The notes: generated by a model from the letters alone, not told the origin. A stretch of 64,000 nt of DNA from Pseudanabaena mucicola str. Chao 1806 (GCF_030323025.1 NZ_CP097329.1:2962001-3026000), one strand, 5' to 3'. Shown: positions 18,540-28,481, numbered from the stretch's first letter. Numbers and translations: made by a program.

Positions 18540-19049
18540 TAAAGTTAGCTCCGCTTGCTTGTGGCTGCAAATTTAAATAGATTTTTCTTGCAGATTTTTG
18601 ACAGGCTCAAAAGAGATCGGTTTCGATCTTAGTAAGAAGTATTTTTGTTGAAGACGCTTTAAGGAACTTCGAGACGACTTACGGCAGATGTCTAACCAAT
18701 TTTTGTTAGACTTGAGAAACACAATCTCTTGGGTGGTCGTTATAAGCTAAAAAACTATAAGTCTGATTTAGCCTACTTATACCAGTTGCGTGGCTCAGAC
18801 TTAAGAAATATTGCCTAGGCTTTTTCTCAGTTTCTGTTTTTAGTCACGATTAACAATCCTAACTCTATACAAGATGTTTTGTCTATAGTTTTTAAAAGTT
18901 TTTTGTAAGAACAAGACTACAATGTCCATAGATTTTGTTAAATCTAATTGGGAATAACTTCAGATTTGTCGATCTTCAAATTTACCAATCTAAGGTTATG
19001 TAATTCTCCTTGCTACCTTGGGCGCTACAGAAATAAGTTTGCTTAATGG
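18540..19049 (-). promoter_or_regulatory. Leader/promoter region of the ribosomal operon
   Basis: About 510 bases without a gene between rplC and the acyltransferase. Both neighbours are on the minus strand, so this region must contain the operon's promoter and a 5' leader. It is AT-rich. I could not pick one -35/-10 pair or a defined L4-type leader structure with confidence. Confidence 0.45.
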
Positions 19050-20087
19050 CTATGCTCCTATAGCTATAGCTAGCCAACGCTTGCTTGAGACTATGTGCCA
19101 GATGCTAATCCCTATTAACCATGATACTGTCGCGGCAATGGGTACAAAGAAGATTCCACCTACTATTTCTAGGGGGGCAATTGCTCTTAAAATCCATACA
19201 TGAACTAGGTAGGTGGTAAAACTTGCATTGGAGAGGATTTTAGGAAAATACTTGCTCCGTCCTCGAAATCTCCACGAAATTGACCATAGTAGGAAAGTCA
19301 AGCTAATTAAAACTATCGTGGGACGGGTGTAATGACCAACAGCCTCGGCAGAGTTTTTTAGGATTGCCATCCAATAGAATTCACCTACCTCCAACGTTGC
19401 GGCGATCGCAAACAGATATCCCCATGTACGCGATCGGTATTTTGAGACAAGCTGGCTAATCCATTCTTGATTTTTGGCGAGCCAGATACCTATTTGAAAA
19501 TAGGGCAACCAGTAAATCACATGATTGCCATCAGGTAAAAAATTAGACATATTTAAGTCAAACGTGGAAAAAATCCAGCGCCAAGTAAATAGTAAAAAGG
19601 TAATCGTTAGCAATATACCTAGATTCCACGCTGTGAATACAATATGACGAAGTACAGGATAGCTCACATAGCATTGCAAAATGATGCCTAAGAAGTAAAG
19701 ATGATAATCCCCCATTCCTGTTGATAAGGCTTGCCAAATTTGTAGAGTTCTATCTTGCCAACCACCTGATAGAAACTCTGATTGCCCTGTAATATTGAGC
19801 AAGGTGAAGAGTATATAAGGTGGAATAACTCGCCATAGGCGGCGTTGGCAAAATATTTTTAAATCAAAAGGACGTTTATCTTCGGACTTAGCAAGGGCAA
19901 ATCCAGATAGGACTACAAACATGGGAACTGTAAAGCGCCCAACTTGGTTAATGATCGTGTCAATAAAAATTTCAGGATTAAGAGTCACAGTATCTTTGAC
20001 CCCAAACCACCAGTGATGGGAAGCATGAATAGAAATCACAATTGTGGTAGCGATCGCCCTTAGTAGATCAGATAGTTCCCAAGTCAT
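19050..20087 (-). CDS. Acyltransferase 3 family membrane protein
   Basis: 345 residues with about ten hydrophobic segments, typical of the OafA/WecH/NolL acyltransferase-3 fold that O-acylates surface sugars. The N-terminal RAIATTIVISIHASHHWWFG contains the conserved catalytic-type His, and PMFVVLSGFALAKS follows, a family signature. The acceptor is unknown. It is followed by the ribosomal-operon leader and is the last of four co-directional minus-strand genes with hisH, DUF2808 and surE. Confidence 0.8.
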   Translation of the reverse strand: MTWELSDLLRAIATTIVISIHASHHWWFGVKDTVTLNPEIFIDTIINQVGRFTVPMFVVLSGFALAKSEDKRPFDLKIFCQRRLWRVIPPYILFTLLNITGQSEFLSGGWQDRTLQIWQALSTGMGDYHLYFLGIILQCYVSYPVLRHIVFTAWNLGILLTITFLLFTWRWIFSTFDLNMSNFLPDGNHVIYWLPYFQIGIWLAKNQEWISQLVSKYRSRTWGYLFAIAATLEVGEFYWMAILKNSAEAVGHYTRPTIVLISLTFLLWSISWRFRGRSKYFPKILSNASFTTYLVHVWILRAIAPLEIVGGIFFVPIAATVSWLIGISIWHIVSSKRWLAIAIGA

Positions 20088-20165
20088 GTGTTTTAAAGAT
20101 AACTAATTGAGCATCAATAATTGCTCAATCTGCTTCGATGGAATCAAGGGCTTTTCCCTTCCAAA

Positions 20166-20948
20166 TTATTTTGATAATGTGATGAGTTTTTCTGTCCATG
20201 TCTGCATAAAAGGAATTGCGGCGGTGCAAGTCAAATCATATTTAAGTGGCGTAATTGTAATGTAGTTATCACGAATTGCTTGAATATCTGTATCCGATTC
20301 TGCTTCTTCTTCAATAATTACGCCTGATAGCCAATAGTAAGTTTTGCCTCTAGGGTCAATCCGTTTCTCAAATTGATCGCGATAGCGACGAATACCCAGG
20401 CGAGTAATCACAGCACCGCAAATATCCTCTTCCGCGATCGCAGGAATATTCACATTTAATAAAATAGGTTCTTCGAGTGGATAGGTAGCGATCGCTTGCA
20501 CCATTCTTTTGGCAAAGTTAGCTGCCGCGCTATAGTCCAAATGGGTAAAGCTAGAAAGACTCAAGGCAATACTAGGTACACCCTCTAATACGCCTTCCAT
20601 TGCTGCCGATACCGTACCAGAGTATAAAACATCAGTTCCTAAATTTGCCCCACGATTAATTCCTGATAAAACCAAATCGGGGCGATCACTTATTAATGCA
20701 TCAAGTGCTAATTTCACAGTATCTGAAGGTGTCCCCGAACAAGCCCAAGCTTCAATATTATCTGGATATAAGCCAGAAATTTGATCAACTCGTAACGGCT
20801 CTTGCAAAGTGAGAGCATGACCAGTAGCTGAGCGTTCACGATCGGGACAAACTACCGTAATCCGATGTTCTGTATGACTAAGTGCCTCTGCTAAAGCTCT
20901 TACTCCAGGAGCATAAATGCCATCATCATTACTAATCAGAATATTCAT
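20166..20948 (-). CDS. surE: 5'/3'-nucleotidase SurE
   Basis: Survival protein E, a metal-dependent nucleoside-monophosphate phosphatase. The metal-binding N-terminus [15 protein letters not shown] with its paired Asp residues, the [19 protein letters not shown] segment and the [14 protein letters not shown] motif are complete over 260 residues. Active as an oligomer in the cytoplasm. Confidence 0.95.
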   Translation of the reverse strand: MNILISNDDGIYAPGVRALAEALSHTEHRITVVCPDRERSATGHALTLQEPLRVDQISGLYPDNIEAWACSGTPSDTVKLALDALISDRPDLVLSGINRGANLGTDVLYSGTVSAAMEGVLEGVPSIALSLSSFTHLDYSAAANFAKRMVQAIATYPLEEPILLNVNIPAIAEEDICGAVITRLGIRRYRDQFEKRIDPRGKTYYWLSGVIIEEEAESDTDIQAIRDNYITITPLKYDLTCTAAIPFMQTWTEKLITLSK

Positions 20949-20981
20949 ACTTTAATCTTTCAAAGGTTTACACAAGCAACT

Positions 20982-21006
20982 GAGGGGGGCGCTTAGCGCC
21001 CCCCTC
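20982..21006. repeat. GC-rich palindrome between DUF2808 gene and surE
   Basis: Arms GAGGGGGGCGCT and AGCGCCCCCCTC form a very strong short hairpin, with AAAATTTTT after it. It lies about 30 bases from each neighbour; on the minus strand it could end or process the DUF2808 transcript. Confidence 0.6.
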
Positions 21007-21038
21007 AAAATTTTTCTGCTATTTAGCAATCAAGATCT

Positions 21039-21566
21039 TTAGTCAAGGGTAATCACCCAAGAGCCAATATAGACGGGTACAGGTACATCAGCACGCAGTA
21101 CTCTGCCGTCAAATTGATAAAATCCGCTATAGTCAGGATTTCGCACATTGGACAAAACAGCTCGCAATGATGTTTTGGAAGGAATTGCTTCTTTCGGGAC
21201 TATTGTAATGCGGCGAGTTTCTTTATCCCAAGTTACTGACTCAATTACTAAATCTTTTCCACCACGACATTGATCAGTTACACGTAACTTGATATCTGAC
21301 GTGTCAAAGCTACCGTTAAAGTGATCGGGATAAGTAATGATAATTTCTGAAACTTTAAACTTTTGCGGCTTAACTTCTAGATAATAGCGATCAGTGCGAT
21401 TACTGGTGCCATTGTCAAGGCAGTAGTCAAGTGCATTATCTCTGATGCCACCGAATAGAATAAATCCAGCGTTAGATTGGGCGCGTACTACCGACGGCGA
21501 AATAACTGCACAAGCCACTGCTAGACAGGAAACAATACCCAGTTTTTTGATCATTTGGATCTTCAT
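21039..21566 (-). CDS. DUF2808 secreted protein
   Basis: 175 residues. A signal peptide (KKLGIVSCLAVACAVISPSV then VRAQ) is followed by the DUF2808 domain, recognised from its start GFILFGG and the central PQKFKVSEIIITYPDHF. This family is restricted largely to cyanobacteria and is of unknown function. A second ATG four codons in (21554) is also possible. It begins 26 bases after hisH. Confidence 0.82.
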   Translation of the reverse strand: MKIQMIKKLGIVSCLAVACAVISPSVVRAQSNAGFILFGGIRDNALDYCLDNGTSNRTDRYYLEVKPQKFKVSEIIITYPDHFNGSFDTSDIKLRVTDQCRGGKDLVIESVTWDKETRRITIVPKEAIPSKTSLRAVLSNVRNPDYSGFYQFDGRVLRADVPVPVYIGSWVITLD

Positions 21567-21592
21567 AAATCTTACGATACCTTACTATTATG

Positions 21593-22216
21593 CTACGCAC
21601 TAAGCATTCTGACGAAGTTTGCTAGTAAATGTATCCCGTCAGTGGATGATTTTTCAGGATGAAATTGCACTGCCATTACATTATCTTGGGAGATCGCTAC
21701 AGTCACAGTCTGGCTGCCGTGGGTTGTTGTTGCCGCAGTCACCCTAGTATCAACAGGTGCAGTGTAATAGGAATGCACAAAATACATCCAAGGACTATTG
21801 CCTAAATCTTGCCAAAGTGGACAATCAGCTTGAGTAAGGGCTAACTGATTCCAACCCATATGCGGAATTGTCACATTTGGCTCATGAATAAATCTTTTGA
21901 CCTGACCTTTAATAATTCCTAATCCCGATTCTTGTCCTTCTTCGCTACTTTCAAACAAGATCTGCATCCCTAAGCAAATTCCTAAAAAAGGCTTACCTGA
22001 AGCGATCGCATCCTTAATTGGTTGCTCTAGATGATTAGCTCTTAACTTATGCATTGCGGGATCAAATGATCCCACTCCTGGTAAAACAATACCATTGGCT
22101 TTAGATAGTTCTAATGGATCATTAGTAACAGTTGGGGTTGCCCCTGCAATTTCTAAGCCTTTACAGGCTGAGTGCAAGTTGCCCATGTCGTAGTCGATCA
22201 CTGCTACAACTGACAT
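21593..22216 (-). CDS. hisH: Imidazole glycerol phosphate synthase, glutaminase subunit HisH
   Basis: Class I glutamine amidotransferase that supplies ammonia to HisF in histidine synthesis. VIDYDMGNLHSACKGLE opens it, the nucleophile Cys is in GICLGMQ, and the His/Glu of the triad are in QFHPEKSS. The 207-residue length is normal. hisF is not in the window. Confidence 0.96.
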   Translation of the reverse strand: MSVVAVIDYDMGNLHSACKGLEIAGATPTVTNDPLELSKANGIVLPGVGSFDPAMHKLRANHLEQPIKDAIASGKPFLGICLGMQILFESSEEGQESGLGIIKGQVKRFIHEPNVTIPHMGWNQLALTQADCPLWQDLGNSPWMYFVHSYYTAPVDTRVTAATTTHGSQTVTVAISQDNVMAVQFHPEKSSTDGIHLLANFVRMLSA

Positions 22217-22289
22217 GATATTACTCCTAATTTATAATCTTGTGGGAATTTTGTGCTTCCTTAATTCTTTAATTAAGTGATTATAAAGC

Positions 22290-22325
22290 ACAAAAAAGCC
22301 CCTCCATGCGGAGAGGCTTTTTTGT
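22290..22325 (-). terminator. Terminator of psbA copy 1
   Basis: On the minus strand the sequence reads AAAAAAGCCTCTCCGCATGG then AGGGGCTTTTTT, a stable stem with a T-run about 25 bases after the stop codon. It is shared with copy 2. Confidence 0.88.
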
Positions 22326-22347
22326 TTATAAGGAATAATCTCGAAGA

Positions 22348-23430
22348 TTAACCGTTGATAGCAGGAGCGCTCATAGCGATAGGAGCAACATCAACAGCAG
22401 CCAAATCGAGAGGGAAGTTGTGAGCATTGCGCTCGTGCATTACTTCCATACCCAAGTTAGCGCGGTTGATTACGTCTGCCCAAGAAGGTACTACACGACC
22501 TTGGCTATCAGAGATTGATTGGTTGAAGTTGAATCCATTCAAGTTGAATGCCATGGTGCTTACGCCCAATGCGGTGAACCAAATGCCAACTACTGGCCAT
22601 AGGGCAAGGAAGAAGTGCAATTGACGGCTGTTGCTGAAGGATGCGTATTGGAAAATCAAACGACCGAAGTAGCCGTGTGCTGCAACGATGTTGTAGGTTT
22701 CTTCTTCTTGTCCAAACTTGTAGCCTGAGTTTTGGCTTTCGTTTTCGGTGGTTTCACGAATCAAGCTGCTGGTTACCAAAGAACCGTGCATTGCACTGAA
22801 CAATGAACCGCCGAACACACCTGCTACTCCTAACATGTGGAAAGGATGCATCAGGATGTTGTGCTCTGCTTGGAATACGATCATGAAGTTGAATGTTCCA
22901 GAGATTCCTAAAGGCATGCCGTCAGAAAATGATCCTTGTCCGATTGGGTAGATCAAGAATACTGCGGTTGCTGCGGCTACGGGGGCTGAGTATGCTACTG
23001 CGATCCATGGACGCATGCCGAGTCTGTATGACAATTCCCATTCACGTCCCATGTAGCAGAATACTCCGAGCAAAAAGTGGAAAATTACCAGTTGGTATGG
23101 TCCACCGTTGTATAGCCATTCGTCGAGGCTATCTGCTTCCCAAATGGGGTAAAAGTGCAGGCCAATTGCGTTGGAGGAGGGTACAACTGCGCCAGATATC
23201 ATGTTGTTGCCGAATAGCAGGCTCCCTGCTACTGGTTCACGGATGCCGTCGATGTCTACGGGTGGTGCTGCGATGAAGGCGATTACGAAGCAGATGGTTG
23301 CTGCGAGTAAGCATGGAATCATGATTACTCCGAACCATCCGATGTATAGTCTGTTGTTTGTGCTGGTGATCCAATTGCAAAATTGATCCCAGACCGATGC
23401 GCTCTCGCGTCTTTGTACTGCTGTGGTCAT
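22348..23430 (-). CDS. psbA: Photosystem II D1 protein (copy 1)
   Basis: Reaction-centre subunit that binds the oxidised P680 chlorophylls, pheophytin, QB and most of the manganese cluster. It has 360 residues. The redox Tyr161 (in LIYPIG) and His198 (HPFHML) are in place, and the C-terminal 16-residue extension after Ala344 is present for CtpA cleavage. Residue 130 is Glu (YMGRE), the form associated with the high-light D1:2 type. Its protein is identical to copy 2. The 5' region differs from copy 2, so regulation may differ. Confidence 0.97.
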   Translation of the reverse strand: MTTAVQRRESASVWDQFCNWITSTNNRLYIGWFGVIMIPCLLAATICFVIAFIAAPPVDIDGIREPVAGSLLFGNNMISGAVVPSSNAIGLHFYPIWEADSLDEWLYNGGPYQLVIFHFLLGVFCYMGREWELSYRLGMRPWIAVAYSAPVAAATAVFLIYPIGQGSFSDGMPLGISGTFNFMIVFQAEHNILMHPFHMLGVAGVFGGSLFSAMHGSLVTSSLIRETTENESQNSGYKFGQEEETYNIVAAHGYFGRLIFQYASFSNSRQLHFFLALWPVVGIWFTALGVSTMAFNLNGFNFNQSISDSQGRVVPSWADVINRANLGMEVMHERNAHNFPLDLAAVDVAPIAMSAPAING

Positions 23431-23616
23431 TTTTGTATGATTGCGGTGAATTAAGGATTTATGATTAGCTTTCGCTATGTGATTAATGTAATGTTGACTA
23501 TGTAGTTTTGTAAAGTCTTTTTAAGACTAATCTATCTGTAGGGATACCCGATCGCAATTTGGTTGATTACCGTCCTTAGGTCGTTTGTCCGTAGTGTTAA
23601 GTTTTGCAAACTAAAA

Positions 23617-23651
23617 AGATGAGTGGCGGTGCTTCGCGCCGCCGCTCATCT
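23617..23651. repeat. Palindrome upstream of psbA copy 1
   Basis: Arms AGATGAGTGGCGG(T) and CCGCCGCTCATCT with a GCTTCGCG tip; one arm position is imperfect. It lies between the divergent psbA copy 1 and the truncated nuclease gene, about 190 bases upstream of the psbA start. Confidence 0.55.
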
Positions 23652-23730
23652 CTAGCTATCTCTTGTGTTGCCGATACAAGCAAATACGCAGAATATGCTA
23701 ATATTTGCTAAAAATTTACACAAATTTAAT

Positions 23731-24411
23731 ATGACTGTCACCATTCACCATATTCTTGAGCAGTTTCGTCAAGAGGCAACCTCAACTCGTGATCTAGGTG
23801 ATAAGTTTGAAAATCTGATATTGGCGTATTTGCGAACCGATCCGCAATATGCTGAACTGTTTAAGCGGGTGTGGTTATGGTTGGATTTCCCGTTGCGTGG
23901 CAAGAAGGGGGATTTGGGGATTGATTTAGTTGCTCAGGAACGTGCTACAGGTGAATATTGGGCGATTCAGTGTAAGTGCTATCAACCTGATCATGTGTTG
24001 GATAAGGGTGATATTGATTCGTTTTTTACGGCTTCGGGTAAAGCGCCGTTTACGCATCGGTTGATTGTGACCACTTGCGGTTGGGGCAAGAATGCCGAAG
24101 ATGCTCTGAAAAATCAGCAAATTCCTGTCGATCGCCTAACCCTATACGATCTCGATCAAAGCCCTGTGGATTGGAGTCAGGTGAGTTCGCAAAATTTGCA
24201 CTATGCGGTGCAGAGTGTTTCTACAAGTATTGATAATGATGATTTAGAGACATACACCGCCCCAGTTTTGCCGTTAAAGCCGAAGAAGTCGATTAGACCG
24301 CATCAGAGTACGGCTTTGGAAAAGGTGATGGTGGGGTTTGAGAGTTGCCAAAAGATTCATGGTAACCAAGCGAACAGTACAAAGATTAGACCTGTTGGGA
24401 AACAAAAGTAA
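23731..24411 (+). pseudogene. Truncated Mrr-like nuclease/helicase (Type ISP restriction enzyme N-terminus)
   Basis: Homologous to the N-terminal nuclease domain of large restriction-modification or helicase proteins. The PD-(D/E)xK-type core is visible: GDLGIDLVAQE and YWAIQCKCY. The frame continues into IRPHQSTALEKVMVGFESC, which normally leads into the helicase Walker A motif, but here it diverges at once and stops after 226 residues. Full-length relatives are many times longer, so this is a 3'-truncated remnant; the cut is followed by IS relics. Start at ATG 23731 (MTVTIHHILEQ) suits the family better than the upstream ATG. The free nuclease domain might still be expressed. Confidence 0.7.
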
Positions 24412-24445
24412 TGTTTAGAGGGAATTTTGCTCTTTCCATCTTTTT

Positions 24446-24610
24446 TTAAGAAGCATCCCAATAGAAGTTCCATAAGCCAGCCGCATGCTGCATAAGACGA
24501 TCATCAAAATCAGGTATACAATTGCGATAAACTGACGTTAGCGAGTTATAACGCTTGATACCTGCATGAGCATGTTCACATTTCACTCTTTGAGCGCTAA
24601 ATTGGGCTAG
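24446..24610 (-). pseudogene. IS5-family transposase C-terminal remnant
   Basis: The minus strand encodes LAQFSAQRVKCEHAHAGIKR followed by YNSLTSVYRN and DFDDRLMQHAAGLWNFY, then a stop. This is the C-terminus of an IS5-type DDE transposase, including the 'RVxCEHAxAxxKR' segment with the catalytic Glu. The rest of the gene is gone. It abuts the IS1 remnant. Confidence 0.7.
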
Positions 24611-24613
24611 TGA

Positions 24614-24835
24614 TGGCTACTCCCCAAGTTTATTAACCCTGAAGACCACATTGTTAGTAAAGCCTATATGACTAGGGTGGAAGGGGAGAACACCAGATTG
24701 AGACATTACTTGGCGAGATTACATCGCAGGACTCTATGCTACTCAAAGTCTAAGGAAATGTTGCAGATTTCGATTCAGCTATTACTTTTCTACCTCAATC
24801 GTAAAAATCAAAAATCTTTCCCCATTTTTCCTTGA
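24614..24835 (+). pseudogene. IS1-family InsB-like remnant
   Basis: The plus frame reads EDHIVSKAYMTRVEGENTRL then RHYLARLHRRTLCYSKSKEM and ends FYLNRKNQK..stop. This is the conserved C-terminus of IS1 transposase (the TRVEGENTRLRHYLARLHR block). There is a stop just upstream, so only a fragment is left. The adjacency to the IS5 remnant suggests successive insertions and deletions at the spot where the nuclease gene was lost. Confidence 0.75.
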
Positions 24836-24917
24836 TCATTATGAATATGTGCAACACCCGCAATTTTAGATAAGGTTTGGAGCATCATTTTAAATTTAAA
24901 CTGGGCAAAGGAAACTA

Positions 24918-25844
24918 TCACTCCAAATGAGCGGTCACATCAGGAATGAAGTTCTGTAAATACATTGGCGGACGTACATAAACCATTTTGTTCTGTAATG
25001 GTGGCAAATCAAAAGGCTTTGGTAGTACATCTTTATAGGGAATCTTCGCTAAGAGATGATTGATGCAATTGAGTCTTGCTCGACGCTTATCGTCGCCATC
25101 AATCACATACCAAGGTGAGAGTTTAGTATCAGTTGCATTAAACATATCGTCTTTTGCTTTAGAGTACTCTACCCATCTTGACCTCGCCTCTAAATCCATT
25201 GGGCTAAACTTCCAACGTTTGCGAGGATCATTAATGCGATCATTAAATCGCTTTTCCTGCTCATTATCACTCACAGAAAACCAATACTTAATTAAAATAA
25301 TTCCTGATCGCTGAAGCATATTCTCAAATTCGGGACAGGAGCGCAAAAATTCGACATATTCCTCATGGGTGCAATAGCCCATGACATGTTCGACACCAGC
25401 ACGGTTATACCAACTACGATCAAATAGCACAATTTCTCCTGCTGCAGGCAACTCCGCAGTATAGCGCTGGAAATACCATTGAGTACGCTCTTGATCGGAT
25501 GGCTTACCTAATGCGACGACGCGACAAATACGTGGATTGAGAGATTGGGTAATACTTTTAATTGCGCCCCCCTTACCAGCAGCATCCCTACCTTCAAATA
25601 GAATCACAACCTTTAAGCCTTCCAGCTTGATCCATTCTTGTAATCTGACAAGTTCTATTTGTAAGTGTTTAAGCTCTTTCTCATAGGTTTTCTTCGATAA
25701 CTTTGAGAGTTGTGGTAGATTACTTTCTTGCTCAATATCATGAATATTGAGTTCACTAGAATGGTTAATTAAAGAGGTTGATTCATCTTTTAGCTTCCTT
25801 TCCTGAGAATGCTTGCGCTTACCATTTTTATCTTTTTTAGACAT
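24918..25844 (-). CDS. ppk2: Polyphosphate kinase 2 (PPK2) family protein
   Basis: Transfers phosphate between polyphosphate and nucleotides. Walker A is GRDAAGKGG, the LID-proximal FQRYTAELPAAGE and Walker B VLFDRSWYNRAGVE are all present, as is the single-domain length (308 residues with a lysine-rich leader of about 55). One-domain PPK2 of class I usually phosphorylates NDPs; the class is inferred. It is co-directional with the ugd-wza genes but separated from ugd by 91 bases. Confidence 0.9.
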   Translation of the reverse strand: MSKKDKNGKRKHSQERKLKDESTSLINHSSELNIHDIEQESNLPQLSKLSKKTYEKELKHLQIELVRLQEWIKLEGLKVVILFEGRDAAGKGGAIKSITQSLNPRICRVVALGKPSDQERTQWYFQRYTAELPAAGEIVLFDRSWYNRAGVEHVMGYCTHEEYVEFLRSCPEFENMLQRSGIILIKYWFSVSDNEQEKRFNDRINDPRKRWKFSPMDLEARSRWVEYSKAKDDMFNATDTKLSPWYVIDGDDKRRARLNCINHLLAKIPYKDVLPKPFDLPPLQNKMVYVRPPMYLQNFIPDVTAHLE

Positions 25845-25935
25845 GGGTATGCACTTTGGACTTTTTATAGGTCAGTACGTAGTATAACAGCCAGTTAAAC
25901 GAGGTGACACTAATTGCCACCTCTCTATAAGTAAC

Positions 25936-27282
25936 TTAACGTCCAATACCGATATATTTGTATCCCAAAGCTTCGAGAGCTTTGCCATCAAGGAAGTTGC
26001 GAGCATCAATGATTACAGGATGAGCCATGAGCGTTAACATCTTGGCATAATCAATGGTCAAGAACTCTTGCCAATCTGTTACCAATACCACTGCATCACA
26101 GCCATCGGCAAGGCGCTCTAGATCTGTTTCCACAATTACATTAGAAAAACCTTGGCGTAAACCAGATTGGGAAACTAGAGGATCATAGGCTTTGACCCTC
26201 GCCCCCAAGCGATTCAACTGATCGATTAAGGTTAAGGAAGGAGCATCACGCATATCATCTGTGTCAGGTTTAAAGGTCATTCCTAATAAACCGATGGTTT
26301 TACCCTTGAGAATTTTTAATGCTTGTTGTAACTTCTCCACCACAAGGGTACGCTGAAGTTCGTTGACACGGACACAAGCCTTCAAGATTTCGGTGGAATA
26401 GCCATAGTCTTCAGCCGTATAGATTAAGGCGGAGACATCCTTACCAAAGCAAGAGCCACCCCAACCGATACCTGCTTGTAAGAACTTAGAACCAATACGC
26501 GAATCTAGTCCAATCCCTTTTGCGACTTCCTTTACATCTGCGCCAACGCGATCGCAAATATTGGCAATCTCATTCACAAAACTGATCTTTGTCGCCAGAA
26601 AGGCATTGGCTGCATACTTAATCATTTCCGCAGAGTTCAAATCCGTAACTACGACTGGTACTGGCGGTAAGGTCTTATCCTCAGCAAAGGAGCGATCAAT
26701 AATAGGTTGATAAAGCTCCTGCATCAGTTGAAGTGCGCGATCACTGCCACTACCAACTACAATGCGATCAGGATTAAACGTATCGTAAACCGCTACTCCT
26801 TCTCTAAGAAACTCGGGATTACTCACTACATCAAACTGGATCTGATCGATATTTTTCTTGCCTACCATTCCATCTAGGACAATCATGCGAACCCAGTCAC
26901 CAGAACCAATTGGTACAGTTGATTTATTGACAATTACCCGATATCCTTCAGTCAGACTTTCCCCAATACTGCGAGCAACTGCTTCCACATAACGCATATC
27001 GCTACGCCCATCAGGTAACGAAGGCGTACCCACAGCAATGAATAACACTTCACCATGATTGACTCCAGCAGCAATATCCGTCGTAAATTCAATTTTGCCT
27101 TGACGAATTGATTCAGATATAATTTTTGGTAATCCTGGCTCATGAATTGGCGATTGACCCGACTTCATAAGTTTAACTTTCTCTTCGTTATTATCCACAC
27201 AAACTACGTCATGTCCAACGTAGGCAAGACAAGCACCTGTTACCAAACCAACATAACCAGTTCCAATTACACAAACACGCAT
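25936..27282 (-). CDS. ugd: UDP-glucose 6-dehydrogenase
   Basis: Oxidises UDP-glucose to UDP-glucuronate with two NAD+. The N-terminal Rossmann motif is GTGYVGLVTG; the catalytic Cys lies in GWGGSCFGKD, and the C-terminal UDP-binding domain has GMTFKPDTDDMRDAPS. It has 448 residues. It follows the UDP-glucuronate decarboxylase gene, making a two-step route to UDP-xylose for exopolysaccharide. Confidence 0.95.
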   Translation of the reverse strand: MRVCVIGTGYVGLVTGACLAYVGHDVVCVDNNEEKVKLMKSGQSPIHEPGLPKIISESIRQGKIEFTTDIAAGVNHGEVLFIAVGTPSLPDGRSDMRYVEAVARSIGESLTEGYRVIVNKSTVPIGSGDWVRMIVLDGMVGKKNIDQIQFDVVSNPEFLREGVAVYDTFNPDRIVVGSGSDRALQLMQELYQPIIDRSFAEDKTLPPVPVVVTDLNSAEMIKYAANAFLATKISFVNEIANICDRVGADVKEVAKGIGLDSRIGSKFLQAGIGWGGSCFGKDVSALIYTAEDYGYSTEILKACVRVNELQRTLVVEKLQQALKILKGKTIGLLGMTFKPDTDDMRDAPSLTLIDQLNRLGARVKAYDPLVSQSGLRQGFSNVIVETDLERLADGCDAVVLVTDWQEFLTIDYAKMLTLMAHPVIIDARNFLDGKALEALGYKYIGIGR

Positions 27283-27420
27283 AAACTTTGATTAACTAAT
27301 TTACTTTTTGATGATATTTGAAGTTACGCATTGACAAAAGAGCGAAGGTTTGAATGCAAAAGATAACTGCAACCATCTAATTTTTCCATAATAAAAGATC
27401 GAATAACATTATTAAGCAAA

Positions 27421-27513
27421 TAGAAATTACGCAAACTGAACAAATTTATTAGGTTTGCAGTAAATGTGGTGCAAGCGAAGCCCACACTAAATCTACCCAA
27501 TACGTAAGTCCTA
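27421..27513. repeat. MITE-like dispersed repeat, copy 1
   Basis: The roughly 93-base element has ends TAGAAATTACG and CGTAAGTCCTA and an inner inverted repeat (AAATGTGGTG and its partner ending at AAATCTACCC) with a GCGAAGC tip. It closely matches the element at 31744-31834, including GCAAACTGAAC and AATTTATTAGGTTTG. The surrounding 27283-27537 spacer between ugd and the decarboxylase otherwise shows only AT-rich sequence. Confidence 0.75.
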
Positions 27514-27537
27514 AATGTTTCTGTACTACTCAAAGCC

Positions 27538-28479
27538 TCAATAGGAAGTATTTGCCAAGTAATCACGAAAATAAGCAATTGTTATTGCTAGACCTTCTTC
27601 TAAAGGAACTGTGGGTTCCCAACCTAAATGGAACTTTGCTCGAGCAATATCGGGCTGACGACGCTGTGGATCATCTTGAGGTAAAGGCTTAAATACAATG
27701 TTGGCAGTGGGATCGATCAAACGCTGAATTGTCTGGGCTAATTGCAAAATCGTATACTCACCAAGATTACCTAAATTCACAGGACCAATATAATTCCCAT
27801 TCATTAAACGTATCAGCCCTTCCACAAGATCTGACACATAGCAGAAACTCCGTGTTTGTGAGCCATCACCATAAATCGTTAATGGAATACCTTTCAAAGC
27901 TTGAACAATGAAGTTACTAACTACACGTCCATCATTTTCGAGCATCCTTGCACCATGGGTATTAAAGATGCGAGCCACTCTCACCTCAACATTAAATTGA
28001 CGATGAAAATCAAAAGCTAGACTTTCTGAAATTCGCTTGCCTTCATCATAACAACTCCGAATTCCTGTACAGTTGACATTTCCCCAATAGTCTTCGGTTT
28101 GTGGATGTATTAGGGGGTCTCCATACACCTCAGAAGTTGAGGCTAGCAAAACTCTTGCCCGCCAACGCTTAGCTAATTCCAAAACATTTAGCGTACCTAA
28201 AAAGTTAGTTTTAGTAGTTTGGATGGGATCAGCTTGATAATGAACAGGTGATGCTGGACAAGCAAGGTGATATATTTGCTCAACAGGCTCAATATCAATA
28301 GGGTTGATAATGTCATGCTCAATAAACTGAAAACTAGGATGCTCTGCCCATTGGCAATTATTAGCTTTCCTACCTGTGTAAAGGTTATCAACACAGACAA
28401 CGGTATGACCTGCATCCATCAGCCGATCAACTAAATGCGATCCAATGAAGCCTGCACCACCAGTAACTAGAATTCTCAT
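27538..28479 (-). CDS. UDP-glucuronate decarboxylase (UDP-xylose synthase)-like SDR
   Basis: Extended SDR enzyme of 313 residues. The NAD-binding motif is GGAGFIGSHLVD, the catalytic Ser is in LASTSEVYGDP, and the Tyr/Lys pair is in CYDEGKR. The sequence from PLIHPQTEDYWGNVN on matches UXS-type enzymes that turn UDP-glucuronate into UDP-xylose. ATG 28479 is preferred over the TTG two codons upstream. Its start is next to the stop of the Wza-like gene (TGA 28482-28484), so the two are probably coupled. Confidence 0.85.
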   Translation of the reverse strand: MRILVTGGAGFIGSHLVDRLMDAGHTVVCVDNLYTGRKANNCQWAEHPSFQFIEHDIINPIDIEPVEQIYHLACPASPVHYQADPIQTTKTNFLGTLNVLELAKRWRARVLLASTSEVYGDPLIHPQTEDYWGNVNCTGIRSCYDEGKRISESLAFDFHRQFNVEVRVARIFNTHGARMLENDGRVVSNFIVQALKGIPLTIYGDGSQTRSFCYVSDLVEGLIRLMNGNYIGPVNLGNLGEYTILQLAQTIQRLIDPTANIVFKPLPQDDPQRRQPDIARAKFHLGWEPTVPLEEGLAITIAYFRDYLANTSY

Positions 28480-28481
28480 AT

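Larger units (their letters stand above)
22290..23435. repeat. psbA duplicate, left arm of a 1,146-bp inverted repeat
   Basis: This segment is, as far as I can compare by eye and by identical translations of all frames, identical to the reverse complement of 32544-33689. The identity covers the whole psbA coding region, the 3' spacer and the terminator stem, and stops 5 bases before the ATG and a few bases after the terminator. The two arms are 9.1 kb apart and in opposite orientation. Confidence 0.92.
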
